NCBI GenBank assembly: GCA_013399875.1
Contig: VXAZ01001749.1
Location: 1,211,429-1,275,428 of the forward strand
Reading direction: 5' to 3'
DNA: 64,000 nt
Origin: Gymnorhina tibicen
Taxonomy: Eukaryota; Chordata; Aves; Passeriformes; Artamidae
Below, one piece after another: positions 12,171 to 27,300 of this stretch. A program made the translations under genes and the position numbers. Within the stretch, counting starts at the first letter, position 1. Each line of letters begins with the position of its first letter. Below the pieces are notes generated by a model. It was not told where the DNA came from and searched no databases. It was given only the letters and a program-made list of their open reading frames with translations.

Positions 12171-15100
12171 TGTACATCTTCATCTTTGGCTCCTGACAGG
12201 AAGCTGCATTGCCCCCAAACCTGTCTCAACATACTTTGTGCAACCAGTCCAGCTGTCCCGTCAACATATCTAAAGCAGAATATGCAGAAAATTCAATCAA
12301 AATTTTACCTGTAGCCTAAAGCTACAGGTCAAATACAATACTAGAATTCTCATTTTTTTGTGTACTGGCATACATATTTTCTTTTCAAAATTATCCGTCT
12401 TCTGGCATTACACATATTGTCTACTGCACGCGGTCACATAATGTGTAGATACGTGCAGGCAACATGTACATAAGTCTGTCCTCAGTTTCCTCTTTCCCAA
12501 TTTTCTGGTCCACCATCAAAACAAATTTTTAAAAGGCCTCTACCCTGCTCCCAAGACCCTCACAAGCACCCCAAAAAGCAACTCAAACTTCAGACACCCA
12601 GAACTTTGCTGACCAAGAACGACACAGACCCCTAAAAGCAAGTGAGCGACCCTGTAGCAATACTGTAAAGCAATCGCAACTTTGACAAGTTAATGAACAA
12701 ATGCAGAATCAAGCTAGGCATCAAAGGTGATGTAACACCCATAACACAAGGAGAGGGCATAAATATTTTTAAATTATGTAGACATAGTTGTCAAATTCAT
12801 TTCTATAGCAAGTATTTTGGAATACAAAGTAGGCCAATTTGATCTTTTCTTATAATTCAGGTAAAGAGTGCAAAGTTACAAACAATAAATGAAAAGGTTT
12901 GTGGAGGCAAAAGAACTGTAATGTAATAATGTAATAATACATTAAACTTGTAGAAAAATGAGAAGAGTCATGAAAGTGCTAAACAGGCTCAATATTCTTC
13001 AAGTGTCCATGTATACACTGTGTGCCTCAGAAGATGATTCATACACCATTTAACCACGCTGAGAAAATCATTCTGGCAGTAGAAGCCCTTGTTTGCCTCT
13101 GTGCTAACAGCCCAACTTCAAATATGAGGATTTGTTTCCAAACATCACTTTGTTGTTGTTGTTGTTTTGACACCCTAGCTAGACCTGCAACTTTACTTTT
13201 TTAAAGAAACCTTTTATGATGATTAACATGAAATAAAATTGCTGTCTTGCATTTTTCTGCAGTAGGTTTATGTCCATTTCATGCCAGACTGCATGAACTC
13301 AACACACCACAATATTACAGAAGTTATCTTTCAAAGAGAATCCCAGTCCCAAAACTTGATCTAGAACTTCTCACAATCTTCTCTGCTCGAAAACTGTGCC
13401 CATTTTTCCTCATATTAGCAGTGGTTATCTAAGATTATACCTCCTTCTATCATCATCCAACAAAAAGGCAGGAATCCAAAGACAAGTCTGATAATTAAGA
13501 ACAACTTAAAATCCATGTACTAAATCTCTGATTTTAAGGAGGATGTTTTGTGAAATGGGATAAAATCAACAGGTTCACTCCCAACAACTTCTGCTGAAAG
13601 AACAAAATACGTACAGAAACACATATATGCAATAAAATAAATGATGTTCACAGATCCTTCTTTAGCATTAATCTCTGGGGGCGGGGGGGGGAAAGGAAGA
13701 AAACAAAAAAAAAGAAAAACAAACCAAAGGAACACCCCTTATATTTTCAAATTTTTAACAACTTGCATGCATCACAGCTATTATCCTGATGCATGGAGAA
13801 TTCAGGGGTTTGATTTTGCCTCTGCAAGTCATTCTGATGAACGAGACCTTTAGTGTTATAATAACTGCTGTGAGTAATGGAACAACCAATGGCTTTTATT
13901 AAGCAGGAACACTGAATAATGTATTACCAACACTAAGATCAAGGCCAAATACATTTTTATTACAGAAAAATATTAGTATCAATCATGCCATTTTTTAAAG
14001 CAGAGAGGTGAAAGGCAGAAAAGGAAAAAAATTAAGAAAATGCTTTACAGTATGCATTAAATGGCAGAAATTATACCGTGAAAATCCTTTTTCCTAGTGT
14101 GGCTACCTAGGGCTACATTATATGGTAGACAAGCAATAAAAAATTGTGACATCTCTTGATATATGTAAGTGTAAGGAAAACTCTACCCCAGCAAAAGGAG
14201 GGATGGGGGAGGAAGGTCGCTATAGAGACCAGCACACTGCACATTGAAACATTTGAGCTTAAGCTCATTCCTTTTGAAGCCACAGACTAAGAGAGCTGAC
14301 ATGATGGAACAACTAGGAATGTTCTTTTGTACCCTTCCGTGGAAAAAAAAAGATGGCTTTAAAACTGGGGAGTGAAGAAAAAGCTGTTGTGTTTCAGCTT
14401 TTTTTTAAAATTATTATTACTTATATAGCAATACATAAAGTCACTTTATAGGCTTTAGAAATACCAAGACTAAGCTTCCCCCTGAAGTGGATTCCTATTT
14501 CCTCTGAGTAAACACAATTTGGACATCTGTTGTGTTGGACAGCAGAGATGGAACAAAGAGAGCTGCAGAAGACAAGTTGCAGGGAATTAAGTGAAAAGAT
14601 TCAAGGAGTAAAAAAGTCCTTTGGGAGAAGAGAGAAATGGCTCTTTCCAAACCATTATGGTGGAATAAACCAAAGCACAATCAGAGAAAGGTGTGCTATG
14701 GCAAAAGGATGGTCCACACAACTCCAGGCCAGCACAAGTCCGGAAAAAAAGAAGTCTGGTATGAGCCAGAGATGTTGGATGATGAGTTTCCAGATACAGT
14801 CCAGAATTTTGTAATTTCTTCACTGAGAAATGAGTTACATCACTTCCGAAAACCCTCCTGAATCAGTAAGCACCTTTAAAGATTTATTTCCTATATTTTG
14901 GTTTTTTGTCCTTTTGCCCAGAATTTCATACTGAATTTAAATTTATTATTATTAGACCATGGCTATTTGGTAATGCTATGAGTTTGAATTTATTATATTT
15001 AGAGCAATTCCTGCAATACCTGAGTATCTCCACGAGCATTTCAGCTTGCTGAATTAATAAATGTAACACAAACATTCATAAGAAAATGCAGACACCATAC

Positions 15101-18100
15101 TTAGTCTAACAATTCCTCGGGCATATAGATGAAAATAGACATTTAATGAAATTTATTGTCAGATTTACATTTATATATAGCTAGTAATACTAGAAATTAT
15201 TAGAATACTAGTAGAAATTACTAGTAGAAATTATTAGAAATTACTAGAAATACTAGAATACTAGTACAGTGCATTTATGTTTATTTCTAGATGTTGAAAT
15301 CTTTAAGACAAATCCCATTAGCTCTCATTTTATCATTTTATATATGTGCTTGCTCTCCAAAATAAAACCACTTAAACCAGGTTGTTCCACGAACACTGGA
15401 ATTAATGAAGCCTCATTTCGAAGGATTTATGTCCACATCTTTCCCCCACCTCCTTTTGTCCCCCACAGAATGAGAGCCCTCTGCCATGGCCCTGAGCATA
15501 TCCCAGGCAGGTGATTCCAGCGGGGCTCTGGTTCACAGGGTTATCCGTGTGGAGAGCTGCCAGCCCAGGGGTGCACACTGGCTGCTGCCAAGCACCTGGG
15601 GAGCAGCTGGGAGGAAAAAGATGCTCCCACCATGCAAAGCAGGTCAAGGCCACTGACCAAAAAATGGACTGTTACAACTGTAGAGTCTAATTACGGAACT
15701 ACCATGGCACACATACATATCTAATTATATATTTTTAAAAAGTAAAACTGCTGCTCTAATGCTGAAATTTGATAGATATTTTTGAAAAAGTTTATACAAT
15801 TGTCACTGGAAAAATGCAACCTGGTGTGACTTGTTCTTACTATTTCTGGTTCATTTAAACTGGTCGAATTGTGAACTGCATGCAAAGAACATTTTTCTAG
15901 GTTTAACTTTCCCTCTCTGCACATGTTTTCCCTCCAGTTTTCCCCAAATGCTCTCTCTGTACTTGACTATATGTTTGGAAAATGGCAAATACCATTACTG
16001 CTTTCTGGTCACTTCCCTATCTTTCTCAAAGACACCTGTAGCAGATATCAGAGCTTTCTGCACTTTTGTGCAGAGCACTATGAGGTTCTTGCTCAAAAAG
16101 GTAATGTTGAATGATACATACAGATTTGCTGGGTTGCAAATCGACTGAAAGAATAAGCAAATTTTGGAAAAGGAAACAAACACTCACTGTCAAACCAGCA
16201 TTAAAGCATGACAGGAACCTACTTAGATTTTTGGTTAAATTAATTCTGAACACTATGACTTAACTAAATTTAGATAAATACAGGCAGTCTTATGTGATTT
16301 TTGGGGGGAGAAGTTTCATATTTGGTAGCAGAAAATACAGTTATATTAAAATACAGCTATTTAGGGAATATGATTCCTTCTCATAAGATATTTTCTGCTG
16401 AGAGAAAGTGGCTTGCAGTTCCTACTATCTAATACATACAGGCATTAGATTTAGTCCAGTAGGATACTAAGCCTGAGAAGTTTGTGGTTACATTTTCACC
16501 TCACGTTGCTCTTTAGCAATCTTTTCCCACTGTAGACAGGTCCTCTTAACAAATTAACCACTAAAATCTATCAAACAGTTTTTGGCTTCACTAGGTTACT
16601 TTCAGAATCAGGCCTTAAGACAACTCCAGCATCTCCTTTGATTGATTTGCACAAGTAAGAGAAGTCAAAGATGATCTTGTCAATATTCTTGAAGTCAAAT
16701 TTCAAAATCACTGATAAAACAAAGCATTTTCTGCACTGTAATACTAGCAGCAGAAATACAGAGAAATCAAAACCAAAGGGGAAGATACTGTGACAAAGAG
16801 TCTAAACCTGCATTTTCAATGTGCTGGCCTGCATCTTCCTTGGTAAAAGACTAAGGACTGCTTAGAAAAATTATATAAACAGAGGAAAAATGTTAAGTGC
16901 TCGCTATGTTACAAGTGTATTATTTTAATTTTCTTATGCATGTACTAGTTGCACATTTAACTGTATCTGCACATCATTCTCCGGTTGCTTTTTACTTCAT
17001 GATTGCCAAATAGCCTGAAAAATATGCATTTTCATCTATCTGTAACTACTGTAAGATTCCTCACATTTTTTTCTTTTAGAAAACAATCTATATGATTATT
17101 TTTTAACCTAGACTCACCATAAAGAACTACATGAGTCACATAATCAAGCCATAAACCAAGGAAATAATTCTGTATGTTTTTGCTGTATTTCTGGCTTTCT
17201 TTGCTATGCTGCATCACTTCAGGCATCAACAAAAAACATTTTAGTGTTCCTGCTTTTAACTTTTCAAGATTAAAAAACATTTATGGTCATATGGTGGATT
17301 GGAATAACTGAGAGTACTACGTTCTCATTTTTCTGTAAACTTGCTAACATTTTAAACAAGAATTGGGTGCCAGATGACAGTTCTGCAACTAATTGGGGAA
17401 CAAATTTTTGTATAATCTACTGAAAGGTCTTTGGAGCTCCTTGCCAGCCAGGTTTTCTAATAAGATACTCATGAGTAATTAGAAATCTATAGACATGATT
17501 AAATCTTAATCTGCAATCTGCAGGATGAGTGCTTAGGCCGAGGTATGGCAAACTGGCAGAGAACTCAACCAGGGACCCCTCTGTAGCTTCAAGAATTTGG
17601 CTGGCATTTGTCAAAGCTGAAGCTCTAATTTAGTTGTGAGTTCCTCTGACTCCTCTGAACAGATAACTCATAAATTGGGCTGCCAGCTCAGTACCACAGC
17701 CCTGCACTCATAGCCCTGGCTGCCTCAGTACTAGCGTATTATACAGAAGGTAGGCATAAATGGTTTATTTCCAATGAAAACCTTGGACTACCATTGCACT
17801 TCTTAAAATAATGGATGTAATTTATTATTTAAAAGGTCATTTGCACAATACATATGTACTACCCAAGCTACCCAGTAGGAAATCATACTTAGTCAAGCAA
17901 AGTTCTCACTAACTTTCATTTTTTCCTCAATAGCAAGCAGTTGTTCTGTTAGTAATGCCACAGCAATACCATAAAGCTCTGGGAATAGCTGGCTCTCAGC
18001 AGTCTGGAAATGGTTACAACTGTAAACAAAAGAGACTTTGAAACGACTGAAAAATTCATTTTCTTGCATTGTTATAAGAGACGTTTTGGCTTCCCTGAGT

Positions 18101-20845
18101 GCACTTCATAGCCAGGAGAAAACCGTCCAACTTCATACATACAGGGTAGCCTCCCAGTTCCACAAAAGATATGGACATGGCACAATATGAGGAATGTAGT
18201 CTAATAAGAAGCTAAATGCAGGTTAACATTAAAAATGCAGGTGCTTAAAGAAAGGGGTTCTCTAACTATCTACATAATTCCAATGTACCAGCCACTGTTC
18301 TGGTACCTTTCTTGATGAATGCAAGAGACACTTCATTTCTCTAATCATTGTCAGCTAAAGATTTCAAAGAGCTTTGAGAAAATATATGGAAATATATATC
18401 TAACAGATAAGAAAACAAAACAGAGATAGATTTTGAGGAGCACAAATTGCCACAAAATGTTAACAGTAAAATCATTTTTCCTTGGTCAAATTACTCCAAC
18501 CAAAATTCTCAAAAATTAACAGAAAGACTCACAAATCACTATGCTTAGCCTTGGTACAAATCCATGCTGCTACATTTAAAAGACTATGAAGAACTAAGGC
18601 TTACCTTGAATTCTCTATGCTACTCTATAAGCAACCAGAAGGCCTAAAACAAAAACTAGCATAAAATAAACTTCCAGTGGAGAAGATGCAAGGAAAATCA
18701 TGTAAATGTACTCAGTATACAAAATGTGGGCACAACACATAAAAATCACCAATTAAAGTTTTCCTGAATAGAGAAACAGTATTTTGCTAGACTTGCTCAC
18801 AAATCTTCTGGTATTTAGAATGTCTTCTCAGAGGAAAGAAATCTGAATATACTATGAAAATAAATTAAAGTGTATTTGGAAAGATCCTGTTCATGTTTAT
18901 CACAGAGAAGACAGTACCATCTTTGAGGCAATATGGTTTCTCAATTAATATTCATTCCCCAAATTAACTGGATCACAAATTCCAATATTCCCAATTAATC
19001 TTTCAAAAATCAAATGACCAAATTGACAAGGATGAGAATTCAGATGGCTTGTGTAATGCCAATTTATGTGCATGCATTAAGGAACAGTAACAACATTAAG
19101 GCAGGGTAACTTTTTTTAATAGTAAAGTCATATTAAGAGTTTTCAGCAAGCCCCAGTGCCTCATTTCTGCAGGTGACTCACTGAAGTTCTGCCTATTTCA
19201 GAGAAAGCTCCAGGTTCCTGTGTGATGCTGCCCAAGGTATCAAATACAAAGTTTTCCTCGGCAATCAATAGTGCCATGTAAATGTTCAGCTTGCAGCCTT
19301 GACCTGCTGGGGAAGTTAGCCAGCCACAAGAAAAACACACCTGATGGTGAAGTAGCAAGTAGTGTTTTTCGAACACAGAACATCCTGTATGATCTGAAGG
19401 GCGCTAAAATCCAATCTCACATCTGAAAATGTGCATCAAAATTTGGTGAATTTTTCTGACCTTAATGTCTGTCAGTTCCCCATCTGTAAAACACAGACAA
19501 TACCACATCCCTCACTGGGGCTTTGTGAAGATAAATTTAATTTAAAACCTATGTAGCAAATGTGTAGCACTTGGATACAGTAGTGATGAGCAGCACAGAA
19601 AAGCCAGCAAGGAAATTAATAATTCTGACATCTGAGCAGGGTCTGAACAACATACTGTAAATAAGGCTTAGGGCCACATATCAAACACTGACAATAAAAC
19701 AACATCTCAAATAGATGCTCATTAATTGAGGACTGTCCATCTTGTGCACTGAGTGAGGAAGAAGTTTTCTGGAAAAGTATTATGTGTTCTTACATAACTC
19801 TGATTACTTCATCAGAATGCATATGCATAAGAGAAGTTGAATTTCTGTTGCAACGCTAGTCATAACACTCTCTTCTCATGACCACTTGCTTCTGCATTCT
19901 TAATAATGTTCTTCTCTTAAAGACGTTTGTACATGCAACATTTACATAAAAAAGAATTAATTATGATCTCACTGTGAATCGCTGATTTCCATGCACAAGT
20001 GGTAATGAACAAATCTTGCTTAAAAAAATTCATTAGTAAAATAAAATACCAAGCTTGCCTAGGCTTGGCAAATTCATCAGGGCTTCCACTGAATTTCCTC
20101 TTCAGTTGCTTGGAATGGTCTAAGCGTTACTTCTGCTCACACTTACTGTGCATTGCCATAAGAAACTTGGGAAGTGGAAACGTATCAGTGCACTGTCCTT
20201 TCAATTTTAATCCAAGGCATTAAATTTTAATTCTCAACAATAACAGCAGCTGACATGTTCCCACTGCTAGTTATTGTGGAAGTAAATCAGGCAGAAATTA
20301 AGCTAGAAGTGCACTTGGGAATCACAGAGAAATAGCATCTCCCCAACATGCTCTCCAGTGCCTTCCTCCTCTTCCAAAAAAATCCCCTCTGCACTTGTAG
20401 AAGTAGGTGATGGTGCTTTTCTGGTGATAATTTCCTGCTCCAGACTGCACAAACACACTCAAGGCAATGGATACCACTGTGAATGCCCTGGGAGAGCACA
20501 GCTCTCCCAGAAAGAGCCCTACACAAACAGCTCTGCCACCTAAACAAGCCAGGAGACTCCAGGAACACGGACAGTTTCCAGTTCTGACTTCATTCTGCTG
20601 ACATCTAAGTTGCTCCTTAAAAGCAAGAAGAGTTACACCCAGAAATAGAAGATCAGACCCAGATCCTGCAAGTTTCAGCTCAAAAAGTTTTCTAGAACTC
20701 AAGTACTAAAATAGCGTAATGTACTCAAATTAAAATTAATTTTGTTAATACAAAATAATATGAAAACATAAAGTAGATTTCCCAGAGAGCACTTGCACAA
20801 AGCCTTAAGAAAATAATACTCCCATTTGATTAGTATCAAATTAAT
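12171..20845 (-). other. FHIT: FHIT intron sequence; one local tandem array
   Basis: AT-rich intronic DNA. It contains the CTAGAAATTA-type array at 15177-15268 and a purine-rich G/A tract at about 13677-13716. There is a plus-strand open region at 14530-14861, described among the findings. No gene, RNA gene or dispersed repeat was recognised in the remainder. Confidence 0.7.
15177..15268. repeat. Degenerate CTAGAAATTA tandem array
   Basis: About nine imperfect copies of a roughly 10-base TAGAAATTAC/T unit are mixed with GAATACTAGT variants. The array contains repeated ACTAGT palindromes and is internally variable in unit length. Confidence 0.8.
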
Positions 20846-21393
20846 TGTTGTGGCGGCCCAGCCCCCTTCTGGGCTGTGGCACGTGGCCGCCACTCAAGTG
20901 GAAGCCATCCCATGGGTGGATTTCCCCACCCAAGATAGTGGGTCCGAGGGCAGATCCATGGGCAGCTCTAAAGCGTAAGCCACTGCCCCTGGGTGGCACC
21001 CAAGTCCTAGCCACCTCCCCCTGTTCTGGAAAGATCTCTGTTATTCGATTGTTATTGGCTCCCTGTTGTCACTCCTCCCTCTACCTTACTTACGTTGTAC
21101 CCCATTGGTTTTCTCCCCCCATACAAAACTCTGCCTCCTGCCGGTTTCTTGGTCTTTGCCACTGGAACCTTTCAGAGAATAAAGCTCTTGGAAACCCATG
21201 CAGAGACCCCTCTTTCCTTCTCTGCCCCTGGGGATGCTAGCTCTCCACAGAAAGCCATTCGGGGCGCACCTCCTCCACCGAGGAGCCAGCGCAGGATTGC
21301 ATCAGTGACCGCAGCCCTGCTGAGACATTCTAGGGACATGTGCAGGAAGGATGCTGCATCCCCTCTGGCCGAGGGCACGCCCGGACAGCGTCA
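20846..21393 (+). mobile_element. Solo LTR, family A, plus orientation
   Basis: The element starts TGTTGTGGCGGCCCAGCC and ends near GCGTCA, about 550 bases. It is GC-rich and flanked by AT-rich DNA. It carries an inverted CCAAT (ATTGG) at about 21103-21107 and AATAAA at 21178-21183. The 3' end shares GGATGCTGCATCCCCTCTG and CGAGGGCACGCC with the LTR at 30577-31218. The 5' ends also match (GGGCTGTGGCA, GGGTGGATTTCCCC), so both belong to one family. No internal retroviral genes are present and no clear target duplication was found. Confidence 0.85.
21178..21183 (+). terminator. AATAAA polyadenylation signal of the family A LTR
   Basis: AATAAA in GAATAAAGCTCTTGG sits at the expected place in the LTR, about 210 bases before its end, and sets its orientation as plus. 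Confidence 0.6.
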
Positions 21394-24300
21394 ATCATCT
21401 AATGTAATATCATCTATGTATGCTCAGTGCTCTTAAACATCCCCAAGAGAAGTAAAACCTGTTACATTCCAACTAAAATATCTGTCTTCAGAGAGTAATT
21501 AGCAGACATTTTTTGTTCAAATCAACACCAAATTCATTATACTTTGTGAACAAATCTTTCACAATATAACAAATATACAGGAATATGAAGCCAGAAGGTT
21601 TTCTACCTAGCATATGCTGTGTTCTCAAAAAGGCAACAGAAAGCCAACATCTTTTAAATATTTAATTAGGACTCAAATCAAATTTACATAGTGATATGCC
21701 ACATTCTCAACTAGCAATGAAGACAAACATCTCCGTGTGTTATCAGTACTTGCAAGGGTAGTGATTTATTTCACTTTGCTTACAGAAGATCTCCAGAGAT
21801 TTTCAGACTGTTGTGCATCATTTTAGATATTTCTTTTAGCTTTTTATTTAACTAGTTCATTGTTGATATAAGTTGGGGCATTACAGTTCCAACAGCAAAA
21901 TATTTGGTGCTTGATCAAAGTCTGAGATACGCCCTAAAATAATTGTATTTGTCTTTAGGAAAGACTACATTTGAGTTCTGAACAAAACTGCTGATTGAGG
22001 CTGATGAAAATTACTCCAGCTTGAAATGAATTGACAGATGTGATACCTAGCAAGGGATTTCCCTGGAAATTTTCTAATTTTCTTTCACTAATTTAGAATA
22101 GGTTTATTTAAAATCTGCTAGAATGTACTGAAGTACAGAGTCACATAATATTCAGTTATACAAAGTAAAGGAAAAATGCAGCTGAGAAACATAAGCTCTG
22201 GCTTCTTGAAATAGTAAAAAGTTACCCAGAAACCAGAAATCTTTTAAATGATCTAACATTTCCTAGCAAAAGGAAAAGGAAAAAACCAACAACCTGTAAT
22301 TTAATCACAGAATTAATAAAATGGACACACATTTCTCACTTTATGAGCTTTTAGGAAAGGGAAAAATAATTCCAAAGAAAGCTTTCTCTTTTTTTTTTTC
22401 TCTACTGAAGAAGTACTTAATTGCTAAGAAACAAAATTTCAGTAAACAGCAACAAATACACAAGCACACAAACACTGCTTCAAAAGCACTATGGAAATCT
22501 TCATGTATTTCAAGGTTATGACTTGTAGAAACTTTAAAATTTCACACACAGATGTTATTGTCTGCCAGTAAATTAGCCTTTTCCAATGACACAGTGATAT
22601 GAAATTAAAAATTTTCATCATTAATCATGAAAAAAAATTAATAAGACAACATGGCCAAAATAAATAAACAACAAACCCTTACCTTCAAACTTGACTTAGC
22701 TAATTACTTTCTCTTTCTGACAGCAATGTAACCAGCTAAACTGTGTATTTTCCTCTTCCCCCAGCATTAGAAGATCAGAAAGTCAAAGGTGAGGAGAGAA
22801 GGAATAGCTAATTCTATTAGAACTCCTATGCACTCTAGAAATGTTGGCTGGAAGGGAGATCTACAAGTGTCAACTCTGACCCACACTGTGGGACAACAGT
22901 GTGACTGTGGCAAACACTGGATCATTTCAACCATGGCTTTGCCCGGCTGAATCTCCAGAGATGGACATCCACAACCAACCCCAGATATAATATTCTTCAA
23001 TACTGAGGGGTAAAAAAGTAGATTATGAATGAACACTGAAGTAAAAAATCTTTAGGTTTCCACCAAAAACATCACAAGCCTTACGGGGCAGCATGTTCTA
23101 TGTTAGATATGTATTACCCTCTTCAACTCGTTAGATGGAAAGAGAAATTAAAATGTTACAGAGCAAAACGTTCCAGTTTCACATGCAGCACATATATTCC
23201 AAGCTGTGACTCACCTACGTGTTAACCTTAAAGAATGAAATTTTGGGCCTTGCTCTTTTAAGGTGTAGGACTAATACTCTGTAATTCACTGTTTAACTGA
23301 ATAATGTATACAGGTTGCCATGCCAATGGCTAATCCATATTCCTAAAGCTGAATATCTTACTCAAAATTATTACTTTTACAAAAGACTTTGATTTCCATC
23401 TCTTCAGAATGTACAGCACAGGATCTGAGCTCTAGATTTGCTCTGGTGCAACCTCTCAGTTTTTGCCTGTGCCTTGGACATTTGCACTTCTAAAGCACGC
23501 AAGGGGGCTTTGGGGGCTCCCTTCATTCCTGACAACAGCTACTCTGTGGAATTAGCAATTTGGGGTGAGGAATCTCAGATGAAGAAGTCACATGATCTCA
23601 CAAAAAGTTCCTGAAGCAATTGCATCCCTTGAGATGTGATTTCAAACTCAAAGCAGTGTGGGGAGCAGCCACGTTCCCGCAGTGAACATCTGAAGTTCTG
23701 TGCATGGGGTAAACAGTGCAATGACCTCGTTTTGCAGGAAATTCACCTTCTGGACGAAGGGACCCTGCTTGTGCCTATCTTGTGCCTATTCAGGTGGATA
23801 GTGACTTTGTTTAGTGGGCAGGGTAATTTTTTTATCCTGCAATTTCTACATGTCCATAGAGAACGGCTAGCTAAATTTGAAACAAAGGTTTTTATACAGA
23901 GAAGAAATATGTATGATGAATTATTTGGAGCATCATACTCCATGGGAGAACTCTGAAGACAAATCAGAGCGTATTATTAGTATGTCATTTATTTTATGTG
24001 CATTTGGTGCACACATACATATATGCCTACGCCCACTCAAAAACAAAGGAACACACAGTCAAACATTATTGGCTACAGAGGAAAAAAGCCATGGCACCAG
24101 GAGGCAGAGCTTTTACTTTCTGAAGTTTAGAATGTAGAATTTATCCTACCCAGTGCAGGGTATTCAGGAAGAGACAGAAGGGAGCAGGATGATAGAGGAA
24201 TCTGGGCTGAGCAATCCTTTATTCCACAAACAGATCTTGCTAATACAGTAGCATATGAATGATCAGCTTTTCCCCAGAGGCCACCCTGTCCCCCAACAAA

Positions 24301-27300
24301 CCAAGGTATGGAATCTGACATGACAAATACTGACTTCCCCAGAGGAATTTATTTTCCAAACACAAGTGAAGTATTATCTCAAATCAGCAATCAAACTGCA
24401 GCAGCAGTTTGCATTTAAAGACATTTAAAACTATTATACTGCAGTACATGTAATATGTAAACACTCAGGACAGCCTAAGTGCAATACGTATTTACTTACA
24501 GTCCTTGAATGTACTAGATGTAAGTGTTGCCATATTTAATTATTTCTGAATCAACACAGTTTTAAATTAAATTTTCATTTTATTTTGGTTTAATTTACTA
24601 AAGGCACAATCCAAAGCCTTTTCACAGGAAGGAAAAATTCCCATAACACTAGAATTGGCTTAAAATATCTTCTCAGAAATGGTACTTATCACACCAATAT
24701 TGTAGATCTTGTCTTCTCTGTGGTTGTTTAGTGCCCCTTCACTTACAGAAAGTTAATGCAGGTAAATTTTCCATAATTTGTTTCACTATTTCAAAGAATT
24801 TATAGCCCATTTGCCTATTTCATCAGTCAGTGGTATGGATCTCCCAGACATGAGACTCATATTTGACGCATATTTAACGGACTTTAATAACATCAAGTTA
24901 CCCAAACTTGAAGAGGAATAAAAAGTGGATTATAAATGGGTATGCCTAATCCACTCGAGAACACTCAAGATTCATCCTATTGTTTAATATCAAAACAACA
25001 ATATGAAATAATATGGAAACTGGAAAATTTATTTCTTAAGTGCTGTATATACAGCACTCTGACATTTCTCTGATGAATAAAGTACAGCTACTACTAATCC
25101 CCTTCTAATTTATGCCATTAACTCATTGTCTATTTGCACAATTTATTTGAACCACCTACTCAGGGCAAAGAGTGATTTCTGCAATCAAAAGTAACCCTAA
25201 GATGATACAAGTTAATTTTCTGCGTCCTCTGATTAACATCCAGCAGTTCATGTACTTTTTCACGGTTACAGTGAGCACATTCTCTGTTGCTTTACAGAAG
25301 AAAAGTGTTCATATACAAGAGCAAAGCCAAACCAAAACAAAATTTTTGCTTTTAGAAGTATCAATTGGGGAAAAAAAATTCAAAAAATGCCCTAAACCCA
25401 AAAACTTGCTATCCTCAAATGTCCCTTTGTATCAAGATTATTCAGGAACTGTTTCTTTTCAGGCAAATATTCAAGTGAGGAGGGAGAATAATAAAATGAT
25501 TGTGTTTGCCAAGCTTACACTCACAATCTGTGGATGGTGTTGTTTCAGTATTCAATCCATCAACTTCTACCTCAAAATCTCTATTCCAGATGAGAGCACT
25601 TGAACACTTTATCTAAGAGACATGTCTTCTCACAAATAAATTTCTAGCCTTCCAGATTGATCTATCAGTCCTAGACTAAAAAATAGAAAGGAATGTGATG
25701 GCACAGTTCTTGGAAGACCATTTAGAACACATCACCATCTTGCCTTTGCTTCCCCCTTCTTCATATCTGTAAGTAAAGATCAAGGTGTACAAAATAAAAC
25801 TCCCACAATGCAAGAGAACAAAGTGAAGCGACAGTAAGCAAACCTTCAGTGAACTTTGCAATTACGGAAATCTGAGTTAAAAAACCTTGTGAATTGTTCA
25901 TCAAAGAAGTCATCTAAGAAAAAGTGATTTGGGTTGTATAAAGTTGCGCACTGTTTAAGAAAAGTTCCAAGCTCATGGGTAGTCATAACTCAAACAGAAA
26001 TTAGGTCATATTGATTTAAAAAAAACAAAAACAAAACAACTAACATGATTCAGATGAGTAGTGAAAGGCACATGAAAGAATGTAAAGCCATTCTCAGTGA
26101 TGCATATGAGTCTGGACCAAGCAACTGCATAACTGATCAAGGAAAAAAGAAAAATATAAAAAAATGGAGAGCAGAGGACACTAAGAGAGATTTCATTAAG
26201 AACACAGAATTTATAACTGTGCTGTGTATCTGCATGGTTTGTGGCAGAAGTAATAGTAGAAATAATAATACAGAAAAAAGACAAAAGTATTCACTAAGTA
26301 TTAGTCTTCAGGAAAAAGTGAGGTGATGCCGTTGCAGAGTGAGCGCTTTCTGCAATGATTATTAGGGAGAGAAAATTAATTAACGGTTGCTGAAACAAAA
26401 TAGATCTCTATAATTTGCATCCCAAAATTTTGAGACAGCTAGCCTAGCAGCAACAAGAGCGTCAAAAAGAGATTACATTGCTAAGCTTTAAAAAACAAAC
26501 AAAACCAGTATCCATAAACTGGGCAAGTCAGGCAAAATACTGGAATGGTTGATGTACGACTTCAGTCACAAGCAAGTAAAATACGGTAGAATTAATGCCT
26601 TTTGAGATGGATTTATGGGAAATAAAGTTAGCTACCTGGAATTCACCATTTTTTTTCTTTAAATGCATTTGAAAGCTTGACTGATAAAAAAGGGTACATC
26701 TTCAAAATGATACGCAATTTCAAAAAACAACAGCACAGGACGTTTTCATTAAGAACCAGAACAATTCAATATGACATACACAAAATACATTTTTTTAAAA
26801 TCACTAATAGACACTAATAAATAACTGTAAATTAGAATAATCTGGATTTAGATGAACACTGCAGAATCTGGCATTTAACTCCATACTAACATCATTACTG
26901 GTATTTAAAAGGAAATTCAAATCATTGCAGATAAGGCTTTTGCATAATAGACTGGAGAATGCTCTGACAGAGTAGGACACAAATGCTCAGCAAGAAAATC
27001 ATTTGACTGGGAAAGCTGAGCAAAGAGAAGCAGAGGCTGTGCTAAACATCAAGTTCATCAAAAGTCTTGCCATATTTGCATATAAGAACATACACTGAGA
27101 ATCAGGTGTTCAGAAGAATTCTGGAGTCACTGGGATCAACCTCAGAGACTTTGCAGCAAAGGTTCAGCCTTTGTGTGCACTGGACGTGTACACAGGGAAG
27201 TCCCAAGCACACAAACAGATGTTCAGTTACTTTCTGCACTTGGCACCGGTGCAGCCAGAGCTGGAATAAGGCTTTATGCAAGGACTTAGAATTTTTTAAT

